Positions 26,136 to 35,110 of a stretch of 64,000 bases of DNA are shown one piece after another. Every line of letters begins with the position of its first letter. Within the stretch, counting starts at the first letter, position 1. The notes below the pieces were generated by a model, which saw only the letters and a program-made list of their open reading frames with translations, made no database searches and was not told the DNA's origin. Both the position numbers and the translations under genes were made by a program. The stretch comes from Phaeocystidibacter marisrubri (GTDB taxonomy: Bacteria > Bacteroidota > Bacteroidia > Flavobacteriales > Schleiferiaceae), in the NCBI RefSeq assembly GCF_008933165.1, contig NZ_WBVQ01000001.1, positions 310,001 to 374,000 on the forward strand, read 5' to 3'.

Positions 26136-27314
26136 TTAATTCAGTCTTTCGAAAATACCTGCAGCACCTTGGCCTGTACCTACACACATGGTAACCATGC
26201 CGTATTTCTGATCGCGTTTGGCCAATTCATTCAATACTTGAACCGTTAGCTTTCCTCCGGTACAACCGAGTGGGTGACCGAGCGAAATGGCTCCACCGTT
26301 CACGTTCACGATGTCTTGATTGATGTCGAGTTCGCGCAATACTGCGAGCGATTGTGCGGCAAAAGCCTCATTCAACTCAATCAAATCAATGTCGTTTAAT
26401 TTTAGGTTGGCTTGCTCCAGTGCTTTAGGTATGGCTTTCACCGGACCGATGCCCATAATTCTAGGTTCAACACCCGCAACGGAATAGCTAACCAGTCTGG
26501 CGATAGGAGTGAGGTTGTGTTCTTCCAAGAACTTTTCACTTACCACAAATACAAAGGCCGCACCGTCTGATGTCTGGGATGAGTTTCCCGCGGTTACGCT
26601 TCCGCCTGTAGCAAACACAGGACGTAGGCGAGACAGGGCCTCAATAGAAGTGTCCGCTCTAGGGCCTTCATCCGTATCAAATACAAAGTTCTTGGTATCG
26701 ATTTTTTCCTTCTCATTCAAGTACTTGTACTCTACATTGATGGGAGCGATATCGTCGTTAAAGCGCCCCGTTTTAATGGCTTGGATGGCCTTTTGGTGCG
26801 ACTGGTAGGCGAAGAGATCCTGATCTTCTCGGCTCACTTTGTACTTTTGAGCGACAGCCTCGGCGGTTAATCCCATGTTGTTGTAGTAGTCAGCGTGCTC
26901 TTTAGCCAACTTGTAGTTGGGAGCCACTTTCCAACCTCCCATTGGGATGAAGCTCATAGATTCGGATCCGCCCGCAATGATGGCATCCGCCATTCCTGCG
27001 TTGATTTTAGCCGCAGCCATGGCGATGGTTTCCAATCCTGATGAGCAGTATCGGTTCACGGTAACGCCTGGAACATCAACAGTGTCTAAGCCAATCAAAG
27101 AGATTAGTCTACCCACGTTCAAGCCTTGTTCCCCTTCCGGCATAGCGTTTCCAACAATCACATCATCAATTTGTGATTTGTCGAAATCGGGGAGGTTGTT
27201 CATCAAGTGCTTGATGACATCCGCGGCAAGATCATCTGGTCGGTAAAAACGCAGACTTCCTCTTGAAGCTTTGCCAACGGCACTTCTATATCCTGCTACG
27301 ATATATGCATTCAT
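26136..27314 (-). CDS. fadA: Acetyl-CoA acyltransferase (thiolase)
   Basis: The 392-residue thiolase cleaves 3-ketoacyl-CoA, the last step of each beta-oxidation round. The acylated Cys is in [16 protein letters not shown] (near residue 87). The other family blocks are [35 protein letters not shown] with the active-site His, and the second catalytic Cys in [18 protein letters not shown]. Length and motifs are complete. It follows the bifunctional hydratase/dehydrogenase by 13 bases and precedes the acyl-CoA dehydrogenase by 16, so the enzymes of the spiral are made from one transcript. Confidence 0.96.
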   Translation of the reverse strand: MNAYIVAGYRSAVGKASRGSLRFYRPDDLAADVIKHLMNNLPDFDKSQIDDVIVGNAMPEGEQGLNVGRLISLIGLDTVDVPGVTVNRYCSSGLETIAMAAAKINAGMADAIIAGGSESMSFIPMGGWKVAPNYKLAKEHADYYNNMGLTAEAVAQKYKVSREDQDLFAYQSHQKAIQAIKTGRFNDDIAPINVEYKYLNEKEKIDTKNFVFDTDEGPRADTSIEALSRLRPVFATGGSVTAGNSSQTSDGAAFVFVVSEKFLEEHNLTPIARLVSYSVAGVEPRIMGIGPVKAIPKALEQANLKLNDIDLIELNEAFAAQSLAVLRELDINQDIVNVNGGAISLGHPLGCTGGKLTVQVLNELAKRDQKYGMVTMCVGTGQGAAGIFERLN

Positions 27315-27327
27315 TCTGATACTCGTT

Positions 27328-29733
27328 TTAGTTGCGAAGCGGTTTACCCGTCTTCAGCATATGTTGTATTCTTTCAAGAGTCTTCTTCTCACCGCAAAGA
27401 CTAAGGAAGGCTTCGCGTTCAAGCTTGAGTAAGTATTGTTCGCTTACTAATGTCGGTTCGGATAGATCTCCACCTGACATTACCCATCCAAGCTTTTCGG
27501 TCATCTTGAGATCGTGCTCTGAGATGTAATGACCTTCCATCATTTGGAACGCGCCCACACGGAACATACCGAGTGATTGCTGACCCAAAACTTTGATGTC
27601 TGTTCTTTCAATAGGACGTTGATATCCCATGTCAGCGAGCAAAATGGCCTTTCTCTTTGCATCTTGAATCTGACGATCGATGTTCATGCTGATATGGTCT
27701 CTTCCTTTGATGAGGTAACCCATATTCATGGCTTCAGTCGCAGAGGTTGCTACCTTGGCCATACCGATATTCAAGAAGTTCTCTCGGTAGCTGTTGAGTT
27801 CTACGTCATCCTTCAAGTAGCGGTCGCTCGCACGGAGTGTGAGTTCTTTTGTTCCACCACCACCCGGAATAACACCAACGCCAAATTCAACCAATCCCAT
27901 GTAGGTTTCAGCTGCGGCTTGTACGGCATCTGCGTGGAGAGTCATTTCACAGCCTCCACCCAAGCTCATGCCGTGCGGGGCAACCACAACAGGAATGTCG
28001 CTGTATCGCACACGCATCATGGTATCTTGGAAGTACTTGATGGCAAAATTGAGTTCGTCCCACTCTTGTTCAATAGCCATCATGAAGATCATAGCCAAGT
28101 TTGCTCCTACGCTAAAGTTGGTTCCTTGGTTCCCAATGACGAGTCCTCGATAGTCCTTCTCAGCCATATCAATGGCCTTGTTTAACCCCGCGAGTACGCC
28201 ACTGCCCAAAGAGTTCATTTTAGAGCGTATCTCGAAGTTTAAGATTCCGTCTCCCAAGTCGATAATTGAGCTTTCCTTGTTCGCCCATACCGTTTTGGTT
28301 TCGCGAATGGTGTCTAGGATGATGTATGCATCTTGTCCTGGGATAGCTTTGTACTCTTCGGTCTGAACGTCGTAGTAATAACGTACGCCTCCTTCGGTTT
28401 TGTAGAAGCTAGAAACACCGTTCTTCTTCATTTTTGCAACCCAGTCGGCTGCCGTTTCACCGCGTTCTTCAATGTATTTCAATCCATTGTCGAGGCCAAC
28501 GGCATCCCAGAGTTCAAACGGCCCCAATTCCCATCCAAATCCGGCTCTCATCGCCTGATCAATGCGGAACAATTCGTCAGAGATTTCTGGGATTCTATTG
28601 GTTACATATGCGAAGAGCCCGGCATACGATCGACGGTAAAATTCGCCTGCTTTGTCTTTGTATTTAGCCAGGAAAGCAATTCTCTCCTTGAGATCCGTAA
28701 CGGGTTTCGCAGCTTCGAGTGAAGGGAACTTAACGCGTTTCTTTGAGGAGTATTCCATGGTGTTGAGGTCCATGGCCAAGATCTCACTCGATCCGTCTTC
28801 GTTTTTTACTTTTTTGTAGAAACCCTGACGAGTTTTATCACCAAGCCATTGGTTTTCCATCATTTTGTCAATGAAAGAAGGCAAGGCGAAAACTTCGTTT
28901 TTCTCGTCGTCTGGACACGCTTTATGCAGGCCGTTGGCTACGTGAACAAGAGTGTCTAATCCCACAACGTCACATGTTCTGAAGGTAGCAGATTTAGGTC
29001 GGCCTACCAACGTGCCAGTGAGTTTGTCAACCTCCTCAATGGTCATATCTAGCTCTTTCACTTGATGGAAGAGGTCCATAATTCCATAGATGCCAATTCG
29101 GTTGGCAATGAAAGCAGGTGTGTCTTTAGCGAGTACCGTGGTTTTACCGAGGTAGAGGTCGCCGTATTCCATAAAGAAATCGACCACTTCGCTTTTTGTG
29201 TGAGGCGTTGGAATGATTTCCAATAGGCGTAAATAACGCGGAGGATTGAAGAAGTGAGTGCCGCAGAAATGGGCTTTGAAATCATCACTTCTTCCTTCGG
29301 TCATTAAGTGAATGGGAATACCGGAGGTGTTACTGGTAATCAATGTTCCAGGTTTGCGGTATTTCTCCACGCGCTCAAAGAGCTGTTGTTTGATGTCTAG
29401 TCTTTCAACAACAACTTCGATAACCCAATCAACATCGCTGATTTTAGAAAGGTGATCATCAAAGTTGCCCGTTTTGATTCGGTTGGCATATGCCTTGTCG
29501 AATAACGGAGAAGGGTTAGATTTTACTGCATTCTGTAAGTTTTCATCGGCAATTCGATTTCTTACAGATGGATCTTCTAGCGTTAGGCCTTTGGCGCTTT
29601 CTCTTTCATTGAGTTCCCTTGGCGGGATGTCGAGTAGCAATACCTCAACGCCTTTGTTGGCAAGATGACAGGCAATGCGACTTCCCATAATGCCGGAACC
29701 CAATACGGCCGCTTTACGAATGGTTCTCTTCAT
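27328..29733 (-). CDS. fadB: 3-hydroxyacyl-CoA dehydrogenase/enoyl-CoA hydratase, FadB/FadN type
   Basis: The 801-residue bifunctional enzyme carries the dehydrogenase first and the hydratase last, the FadN order, opposite to E. coli FadB. The NAD fold starts at residue 7 (AAVLGSGIMGSRIACHLANK); TSNTSGIPI and FCGTHFFNPPRYLRLLEII follow, then the C-terminal dehydrogenase domains. The crotonase part (from about 480) has GLVIGNQGTNFSVGANLAM, GMSLGGGCEMTLHADAVQAA and VEFGVGVIPGGGGTKEL, with the usual catalytic Glu positions. It oxidises and hydrates fatty acyl-CoA intermediates in the cytosol. Its first 20 bases overlap the end of the MarR gene, so it is co-expressed with that regulator. Confidence 0.95.
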   Translation of the reverse strand: MKRTIRKAAVLGSGIMGSRIACHLANKGVEVLLLDIPPRELNERESAKGLTLEDPSVRNRIADENLQNAVKSNPSPLFDKAYANRIKTGNFDDHLSKISDVDWVIEVVVERLDIKQQLFERVEKYRKPGTLITSNTSGIPIHLMTEGRSDDFKAHFCGTHFFNPPRYLRLLEIIPTPHTKSEVVDFFMEYGDLYLGKTTVLAKDTPAFIANRIGIYGIMDLFHQVKELDMTIEEVDKLTGTLVGRPKSATFRTCDVVGLDTLVHVANGLHKACPDDEKNEVFALPSFIDKMMENQWLGDKTRQGFYKKVKNEDGSSEILAMDLNTMEYSSKKRVKFPSLEAAKPVTDLKERIAFLAKYKDKAGEFYRRSYAGLFAYVTNRIPEISDELFRIDQAMRAGFGWELGPFELWDAVGLDNGLKYIEERGETAADWVAKMKKNGVSSFYKTEGGVRYYYDVQTEEYKAIPGQDAYIILDTIRETKTVWANKESSIIDLGDGILNFEIRSKMNSLGSGVLAGLNKAIDMAEKDYRGLVIGNQGTNFSVGANLAMIFMMAIEQEWDELNFAIKYFQDTMMRVRYSDIPVVVAPHGMSLGGGCEMTLHADAVQAAAETYMGLVEFGVGVIPGGGGTKELTLRASDRYLKDDVELNSYRENFLNIGMAKVATSATEAMNMGYLIKGRDHISMNIDRQIQDAKRKAILLADMGYQRPIERTDIKVLGQQSLGMFRVGAFQMMEGHYISEHDLKMTEKLGWVMSGGDLSEPTLVSEQYLLKLEREAFLSLCGEKKTLERIQHMLKTGKPLRN

Positions 29734-30172
29734 GATGAAGTTCTTCGTTGAGTTGTTCTATTAAAATATTGATCTTATTCATGGTCCTGAAGAAGCCATT
29801 CAAATCCGTCTTCGATACTTTTTCTTTTACCGCACGGTTGAATTTCAATACAGCTTCTTTAGCGTGTTCACGCTGTTCAATACCAAAATCAGTAAGGAAA
29901 ATCAGGACAACGCGACCATCTTCCGGATGCGGAGCTCTCCGGATGAGGTTGCGCTCTTCCATTACTTTGAGAAGGCGAGAGAGGCTAGTCGGTTCCATTC
30001 CCATTTTAGGTCCCAGACTAGTACTTGGTGTACCGTTTTCTTGATCGACGTTCAGCAACACATAACCGGTTGCCATTGTCGTATCAAACTGAGCCGCATA
30101 ATCGTTGTACCAACGCGCAATTCCCTGCCAAGTAAACTTGATGTGAAAATCTACAGTTTCTTCGGGGCGCAT
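29714..30172 (-). CDS. MarR-family regulator of the beta-oxidation operon
   Basis: The ATG (MRPEETVDFHIKFTWQG) gives 152 residues. A TTG six codons upstream lies inside the -7 promoter box, so it cannot be transcribed and is rejected. The winged-helix core is clear: LGPKMGMEPTSLSRLLKVME (recognition helix), then ERNLIRRAPHPEDGRVVLIFLTDFG (wing), flanked by dimer helices. MarR proteins usually repress their own operon and release DNA on binding a small ligand; here an acyl-CoA is the likely signal, by position. An imperfect palindrome sits in its promoter. It is first in the operon, with the fadB frame starting 20 bases before its stop codon. Confidence 0.92.
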   Translation of the reverse strand: MRPEETVDFHIKFTWQGIARWYNDYAAQFDTTMATGYVLLNVDQENGTPSTSLGPKMGMEPTSLSRLLKVMEERNLIRRAPHPEDGRVVLIFLTDFGIEQREHAKEAVLKFNRAVKEKVSKTDLNGFFRTMNKINILIEQLNEELHHEENHS

Positions 30173-30187
30173 AAGAAATGTTTTGCT

Positions 30188-30228
30188 CAAACATAATAAA
30201 TCTTATACAGAAACCCCTGTGTTTCAGT
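30188..30228 (-). promoter_or_regulatory. Promoter and candidate operator of marR-fad operon
   Basis: TATGTTTG (minus strand, 30188-30195) is an exact -7 box, 15 bases before the ATG. An imperfect palindrome, ACAGAAAC (30207-30214) and GTTTCAGT (30221-30228), 7 of 8 positions matching, overlaps the -33 region, where no TTG is found. This is a plausible site for autorepression by MarR. Confidence 0.5.
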
Positions 30229-30251
30229 CTTAAATTTGTTCGATATTCAGG

Positions 30252-31613
30252 TTATTGAATCAGTAACTTCCTGAATTCATGATCTTCGAGCTCTCGGATG
30301 GCTCGGCGATACGCATCTTGTCCTGCCAGTTGTTCAGAGAGTTGAACACCTTGGAAACTGGAAAGCGGGAAACTGCGTAGAAGTCGACCAGTTTTGTCCT
30401 TGACCACTATTTCACCTGATAATCTAGAGAGGTGCATTTGATCTCGAGTTCCATATGCGGTTGCAACGGCGTGGATTTCTATCCACAAATCAGCATGTTC
30501 CTTGTACGGTGTAGTAGTGAATTGATTGCTCAATAAGAAGCTTCGTAGCGACTGCTCAATGGGAGGGTTCGGCAATGGATTGCTTTCAATGCGCTCATCA
30601 CTCTCCATGTAAACGGCTGGTGCGCGAACATCCACTTTTATTTCGGCTCTGTCGCCAAATTGCCGGGTGAGAAGCATTCGCAACAATGGATCACGAGTAG
30701 CGCTTTCGGCAATAGCTACAAAGTTGATATCGGCCTCTAATCGCTCGTGCTCTGCGTTGGTTTCCGCTTTAGGTAGTGAAGTGAAGATGCGACCAAGTGC
30801 ATCACTTCGAACTTGATTTTCTCGTAAGAAACCTCCAGTATAGTATAAATAGACTGGTATGTTCTCTAATGGAGAACCGTCTTTTGTGGTGGTTTCAAAG
30901 AACCAACTCTGCTCGGCTTGTGCGTCATAGCGAACGATAGTAACACGCTCCATCATGGGCTTGATCTGGATTTCGCTCACTAGCTCATTGACGAAAGTGT
31001 AAAGGCGAATGCCGAAATCTCCATCCACTCCGTTGGCCGAAATGGGTTCGTTCAAGTAGAGCTTGAGCTCAGCCAATGCAGTAAGAGTATGGGTAAGTGA
31101 TTCTTGTATTTTATGTGCTTTACGCGATTCGAGTGCGAGGTCGTAGTAAGATTTCGCACGATCTACCGCAGTCTGTTTGCGGGCCGCTCGTTGTGAAGCG
31201 TAAGATGCCTTGTCTAATCGGTATTGAATCCAATAGTAACCATCCGCTTCATAGCTGCCAACAAGTTCGTAGCCATCAACGGTCTCTAGTGAGTTTAATT
31301 CGGTTTGTGCTCTAAACTCTTCTCTAAATCTTTGATTTTGCTCCATCTGATAGAGCAAGCTAGTGGCACTAATCTCTACAGAGATTTCGCTGGAAAGGTC
31401 GGAAAGTGCATTGCTCTTTGCCCGTTGAAGGTGACTGCCATCCGCCTGAATAGGTGAAACGCCGATGCCGATGTAATAGAACGGATCAATCGGTTTGGAT
31501 TGAACCCATTCTGGTTTAGGCTGTCCATTACTGATCTCCTTTTTACTTCCACATGAGGCAAAAAGGAGAAGAGTGAGTGCAGTTAAAGCAAATGATTTTA
31601 TTGAGAGTGGCAT
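30252..31613 (-). CDS. LPP20-family lipoprotein
   Basis: The 453-residue protein starts with a lipoprotein signal, MPLSIKSFALTALTLLLFAS, with the lipidated Cys just after it. The first 150 residues have the LPP20 pattern (KPEWVQSKPIDPFYYIGIGV, then an ALSDLSSEISVEISA helix and ELVGSYEADGYYWIQYRLDK). TPR-like helices and a long C-terminal beta-rich region follow. It shares a one-base TAATG junction with the upstream CsgG-like lipoprotein gene, so they are coupled. In related systems LPP20 and CsgG-like lipoproteins act together at the outer membrane; the cargo is not known here. Confidence 0.85.
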   Translation of the reverse strand: MPLSIKSFALTALTLLLFASCGSKKEISNGQPKPEWVQSKPIDPFYYIGIGVSPIQADGSHLQRAKSNALSDLSSEISVEISATSLLYQMEQNQRFREEFRAQTELNSLETVDGYELVGSYEADGYYWIQYRLDKASYASQRAARKQTAVDRAKSYYDLALESRKAHKIQESLTHTLTALAELKLYLNEPISANGVDGDFGIRLYTFVNELVSEIQIKPMMERVTIVRYDAQAEQSWFFETTTKDGSPLENIPVYLYYTGGFLRENQVRSDALGRIFTSLPKAETNAEHERLEADINFVAIAESATRDPLLRMLLTRQFGDRAEIKVDVRAPAVYMESDERIESNPLPNPPIEQSLRSFLLSNQFTTTPYKEHADLWIEIHAVATAYGTRDQMHLSRLSGEIVVKDKTGRLLRSFPLSSFQGVQLSEQLAGQDAYRRAIRELEDHEFRKLLIQ

Positions 31614-33013
31614 TAATCCTGAATGTTCATGTAGCTATTGTAAACCTCTGATGCTACTTGTTCTGAAATTTTATTGAATACACTTTCTTTCATGTCTTCA
31701 ATAGAGTTGAGCTGAGTTCTCGCTCTGAGCTGATTGTCTAAGGTTCTTTTATTTCTGGAATCATTTAAGACTCTGTCACCTTCCTTGTCGCGATCCATGG
31801 TTGTCCAATCTCCCATGTACAGGAAGCGCGTTTCGCCATTGTATTGAGCGTATTCCACTTGATCGTCTTCGCTTACATTAATGGCGTTGGTTGCCAAAAT
31901 TTCTCCAGTTTCTACATCTACCAACTTGAATTGGAAGATGGCATTGACCTTAGAAGCTTGCTCCACGTGATAGTACCAAACCTTGCTGTAAGTCATCACG
32001 GTGTATCTTTCGCCTTCACTGTTGGTGCGAGTGACATTTCTACCGATGTATCCCGGCCTGCGTGACCTCTGCATGTTGCCTTCCTCTACACTCATACTCA
32101 CGAGTTCTCCAACCAAGATGGCTCTGGCTCCCACCAGTTTCCCAGCTTCCGCAGCAGTGGTAGGGTCGCTCTGACCTTGCATGGCTCTAATTTGTTCATC
32201 TGTTAATTGACTAATCATCGAGCGATCAATCAATTTCAAGAAGGGGTCGTTTTTTTCTTGGAGAATTCGGGTTACTCTGCTGGATATAAGCGCTTCAACG
32301 CCGCCGTAGTTCGTGTGGTTTTCAAAATTCATCAACCCCAAACCAAACTGCCCATTTCTAAGGGCGGTAGCTTTCAGGTTCGCGCTGTTCTCAAATTCGC
32401 CGTGTTGTGATTCGAGTTGATCAAAAAGTCGGTAGGCTAGTCTGTATTTGCGAGCGTCAAATGCTTCCATGGCGCTGTTGTAAAGCGGTCTAGCTTGACT
32501 CAGTCTCAAGAGCTGAGGCACGTCTTTGAAATCGGATTTGAGCGCGTTTATTTCCCGGAAAATGGCTTCCGCTTTCGAGAATTCTTTTGCTCCTAAAGCG
32601 CTTCTACCTTCTTGGTATCTAACCTCACAATAGCGATCTCTCGCTTGCTCGTAGTCCGCCTCGTGTCCGGCTGGTCGAGCAATGTTAACATTGTACTGAC
32701 TAAGACGTTCTCTAAAGCTCTCTGCTTCGCGATAACTCTGAATGGCTAGTTTGTCATCGCCTCCTTGAACGGCTCTAAAAAATTCTCCGTACTTCTCATC
32801 TACTACAATTTGAGCAGTGCTCTTCAAAGCGATGAGAGCTTCGATGTTGTCGTTGTCTCTTCTCAAGGCGTCCATGTAGGCAAGGGCCGCCTGTTCGTAC
32901 ATTCCGGCTTCTTCTAACTCTTGCCCACGCTTAAACATCTTCTTTGAGCCGCTGCAGGCAGAAAGGAAAATACTCAAGATGAGTAGGGGTAATATGATGT
33001 AATAGTTTTTCAA
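31613..33013 (-). CDS. TPR lipoprotein with CsgG-like domain
   Basis: Residues after an unusual TTG start read MKNYYIILPLLILSIFLSAC, a good lipoprotein signal. An upstream GTG lies inside the promoter's -7 box and is rejected. TPR-like repeats fill about residues 20-200 (YEQAALAYMDALRRDNDN). The second half resembles the CsgG/HfaB curli-secretion fold: FENHTNYGGVEALISSRVTR, LIDRSMISQLTDEQ, LVGARAILVGELVSM and a YYHVEQASKVNAIFQFKLVD block. CsgG proteins form outer-membrane pores, but this longer variant has no csgA-like cargo nearby, so secretion is not shown. Co-transcribed with the LPP20 gene. Confidence 0.8.
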   Translation of the reverse strand: MKNYYIILPLLILSIFLSACSGSKKMFKRGQELEEAGMYEQAALAYMDALRRDNDNIEALIALKSTAQIVVDEKYGEFFRAVQGGDDKLAIQSYREAESFRERLSQYNVNIARPAGHEADYEQARDRYCEVRYQEGRSALGAKEFSKAEAIFREINALKSDFKDVPQLLRLSQARPLYNSAMEAFDARKYRLAYRLFDQLESQHGEFENSANLKATALRNGQFGLGLMNFENHTNYGGVEALISSRVTRILQEKNDPFLKLIDRSMISQLTDEQIRAMQGQSDPTTAAEAGKLVGARAILVGELVSMSVEEGNMQRSRRPGYIGRNVTRTNSEGERYTVMTYSKVWYYHVEQASKVNAIFQFKLVDVETGEILATNAINVSEDDQVEYAQYNGETRFLYMGDWTTMDRDKEGDRVLNDSRNKRTLDNQLRARTQLNSIEDMKESVFNKISEQVASEVYNSYMNIQD

Positions 33014-33030
33014 GGCGATTCGATTTAACA

Positions 33031-33058
33031 CAAATGTACTTGCTAGCAGTTAAAACAA
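33031..33058 (-). promoter_or_regulatory. Promoter of CsgG-like/LPP20 operon
   Basis: TTG (33056-33058 on the minus strand), 17 bases, then TACATTTG (33031-33038) is an exact consensus match. It ends 17 bases before the TTG start codon chosen for the lipoprotein. Confidence 0.7.
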
Positions 33059-33123
33059 AAGTGATGCCATCACGTTATCCTTACCCAATGTTACCTCAAT
33101 GTTAATATTATGTAACGCAAATG

Positions 33124-33154
33124 TTGATTTTGATGAATCCGTCGCTTATATTTA
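33124..33154 (+). promoter_or_regulatory. Promoter of MORN-repeat gene
   Basis: TTG (33124-33126), 20 bases, TATATTTA (33147-33154) matches the consensus in all but the last base. It is divergent from the lipoprotein operon promoter. An AGAGGAG purine run lies between it and the ATG. Confidence 0.5.
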
Positions 33155-33195
33155 CAGTAACAGAGGAGACAATAGAACACTTATAAGATATAGAT

Positions 33196-33564
33196 ATGAA
33201 AAGATTAATGACGATTGCGATGATGTTGGCGGGAGGCTTACTCTTCGCACAGGAAGTAAGAACAGAGACTTACGAGAACGGACAGACAAAAACTCAATAT
33301 ACCGTTTACGGAAACTACATCGAGATGATTGCATTTTATCAAGATGGTCAGGTGAAAGAAACGGGATCTTACCTTGCGAATAAGCCACATGGTGAGTACC
33401 GTCAGTACAATGAAGCAGGCGATTTGATTAGCGCCGGTGAATATGTGAACGGAGAGAAAGAAGGCATTTGGTTGTATAGAGCCGGTGGTGGCGATATGCT
33501 TTACCAGATTGAATACGTAGACAATGTTCGAACAACGGTGAATCGTTGGGTGGCTGTAGAATAG
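33196..33564 (+). CDS. Secreted MORN-repeat protein
   Basis: The 122-residue protein has a signal peptide, MKRLMTIAMMLAGGLLFAQ. The rest is four repeats with the MORN_2 pattern: TYENGQTKTQYTVYG, FYQDGQVKETGSYLANKPHG, QYNEAGDLISAGEYVNGEKE and a last copy ending VNRWVAVE. Such repeats are often annotated as YwqK-like 'antitoxin' proteins, but no toxin gene is adjacent, so that label is not supported here. It is probably periplasmic. It is followed by a good terminator, so it is monocistronic. Confidence 0.85.
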   Translation: MKRLMTIAMMLAGGLLFAQEVRTETYENGQTKTQYTVYGNYIEMIAFYQDGQVKETGSYLANKPHGEYRQYNEAGDLISAGEYVNGEKEGIWLYRAGGGDMLYQIEYVDNVRTTVNRWVAVE

Positions 33565-33590
33565 AGCCAAACGATATCAGTTGAAACTTA

Positions 33591-33620
33591 AATCGCCTCA
33601 AGTGTTGGGGCGATTTTTTT
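33591..33620 (+). terminator. Terminator of MORN-repeat gene
   Basis: AATCGCCTCAA pairs with the block from 33605 to 33615 ending GGCGATT, including one G-U pair, followed by seven T. It starts 27 bases after the stop codon. Confidence 0.85.
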
Positions 33621-33649
33621 ATGTCTGTATATTCGGCCTTTCAAATTTT

Positions 33650-34408
33650 ATGAAGTTCATCTTAAGCCCTTCCAAGCGTCAGCAAACGCAGTCGATTTGC
33701 GACTTCGAACCCAGTACCCTTCCGCATTATCAATCCGAATCGGAGAGAGTAGCTAAGGTGGTGAAGTCGTACTCTGAGAATGTGTTGAAAAAGAGACTCA
33801 CTCTTTCTGATGTGCTCGGGGCAGAAGTTTATCGCACTTGGGATTCTTGGGGAGAGTCCAATACCGATGTTTTGTCTGCCATTGAATTATTTCAAGGGGA
33901 TGTTTACGATGGACTTGATTTCGTTACCCTTTCAAATACGCAGCGTGTCAAGGCGGCTCAGAACGGAATTGTGATGAGTGGATTGTACGGTATGTTGCGC
34001 GGTACGGATGCTGTACAGCCGTATCGATTGGATCTCAAGGATGATGTTTCAGTGAATGGGAAATCTCTCTCGGTGTTTTGGAAAAAGACGTTCGAATCGA
34101 ACTTGCTGCCAATAGCAGAAGGTGAGGTTTATATTGATTTAACGAGTTCGGAGTACTATTCCATTTTGCCAAAAATCTACAAAGAGAATTCTATCCGAGT
34201 TGATTTCAAGGAAGAAGTGAGCGGTAAACTTAAAACTGTGTCATTCTTCGCGAAACGTGCCCGTGGTATTTTCGCAAGGTGGATTGTTCAGAACTCGATT
34301 TCTGAAGTCGCTGAAATCAAACAATTCAACCTAGAGGGGTATTCTTTAAATGAAGATGCTTCGAAGAACCAATTATGGGTGTTTTCAAGAAAGCCGCAGT
34401 CGCATTAA
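33650..34408 (+). CDS. yaaA: Peroxide-stress protein YaaA (UPF0246)
   Basis: The ATG beginning MKFILSPSKRQQ is the usual YaaA start; an in-frame upstream start would run through the terminator. The 252-residue protein has the family blocks ILSPSK, AIELFQGDVYDGLD, ILSGLYGMLRGTDAVQPYRL (as MSGLYGMLRG here) and the end block YIDLTSSEYYSIL with FFAKRARGIFARW. YaaA lowers the level of free iron and DNA damage under hydrogen peroxide in E. coli, and binds DNA with a helix-hairpin-helix-like part. Its last 34 bases overlap the next gene. Confidence 0.95.
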   Translation: MKFILSPSKRQQTQSICDFEPSTLPHYQSESERVAKVVKSYSENVLKKRLTLSDVLGAEVYRTWDSWGESNTDVLSAIELFQGDVYDGLDFVTLSNTQRVKAAQNGIVMSGLYGMLRGTDAVQPYRLDLKDDVSVNGKSLSVFWKKTFESNLLPIAEGEVYIDLTSSEYYSILPKIYKENSIRVDFKEEVSGKLKTVSFFAKRARGIFARWIVQNSISEVAEIKQFNLEGYSLNEDASKNQLWVFSRKPQSH

Positions 34409-35061
34409 TTCTAATCGCTTTTTCTCAAGGAGGATTGGCTCAAGGAAGATTATCCTATTGGGAATTTGGCCCTTTTGTGGGAACCTTGAGTTCCTCGTCG
34501 GAAATAGCGACTGACCCAATTCCCAACATTTTCCGCGAAGCTAGACCTCAAATTGGCGTTCAGGCAGAGTATTTTTTTGGTCCCTACATCGGTATTGGTG
34601 GGAATGTGAATTTAGGATGGATTTATGCGGCCGATGAGAATCATACAAATGTTAGAAGGGGCCTGGAAGTCCGATCGAGTTTAGCTACAGCGGAACTTCA
34701 TTTGACCGTGAATTTATGGTCGTATGGCCGATTTAGACGCGCTACCCATTGGGTTCCCTATTTCGCTTTGGGCGGGGGCGTAGCAGCGGTTCAGACCTAC
34801 AATTACGGATCGCAGTATACACCGTCAAACACCACTTTTACGGAAGGGACAACGATGAACGGCATTCTTAACTTTGGCATTGGAGCAAAGTTCAAGCTGA
34901 GTCTTACCCAAGGTCTTGCGATTGAGTTGAACGGATCTATTATGCACAGCGATAGATTGGAAGGGTTTCGGTACGATGGAGTGGAGAATGCACCCGACAT
35001 TTACGGAGGACTTCGCGTTCGATATTCTTTCATGAGCATCCTCAAACGAGGAACGTATTAA
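34375..35061 (+). CDS. Outer membrane beta-barrel protein, DUF6089-like (copy 1)
   Basis: The 228-residue protein starts inside the end of yaaA with a signal peptide, MGVFKKAAVALILIAFSQGG. The mature barrel begins YWEFGPFVGTLSSSSEIAT, then PQIGVQAEYFFGPYIGIGG, and ends SDRLEGFRYDGVENAPDIYG and a short final strand. This matches the DUF6089-type barrels of Bacteroidota, which in some members lie near cell-envelope genes. It is clearly related to the next gene (shared ...FGP, glycine-rich turn GLG, final EGF..D...DIYGG or GYGG). Function unknown; the overlap with yaaA suggests co-transcription. Confidence 0.85.
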   Translation: MGVFKKAAVALILIAFSQGGLAQGRLSYWEFGPFVGTLSSSSEIATDPIPNIFREARPQIGVQAEYFFGPYIGIGGNVNLGWIYAADENHTNVRRGLEVRSSLATAELHLTVNLWSYGRFRRATHWVPYFALGGGVAAVQTYNYGSQYTPSNTTFTEGTTMNGILNFGIGAKFKLSLTQGLAIELNGSIMHSDRLEGFRYDGVENAPDIYGGLRVRYSFMSILKRGTY

Positions 35062-35110
35062 ATCATCTACCTTCGTTGGACTATCTTTGTGATTTAATCG
35101 TTGTAGCTAC

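Noticed and set aside
27577-28185. Plus-strand open frame of 202 codons
   Set aside because: It is antisense to the hydratase domain of the FadB-like enzyme and has no protein-like motif.
30174-30190. TTG start for the MarR gene
   Set aside because: The codon is part of the -7 promoter box and would not be transcribed.
33196-33564. Antitoxin (YwqK-type) label for the MORN protein
   Set aside because: No toxin gene is adjacent, and the signal peptide shows export.
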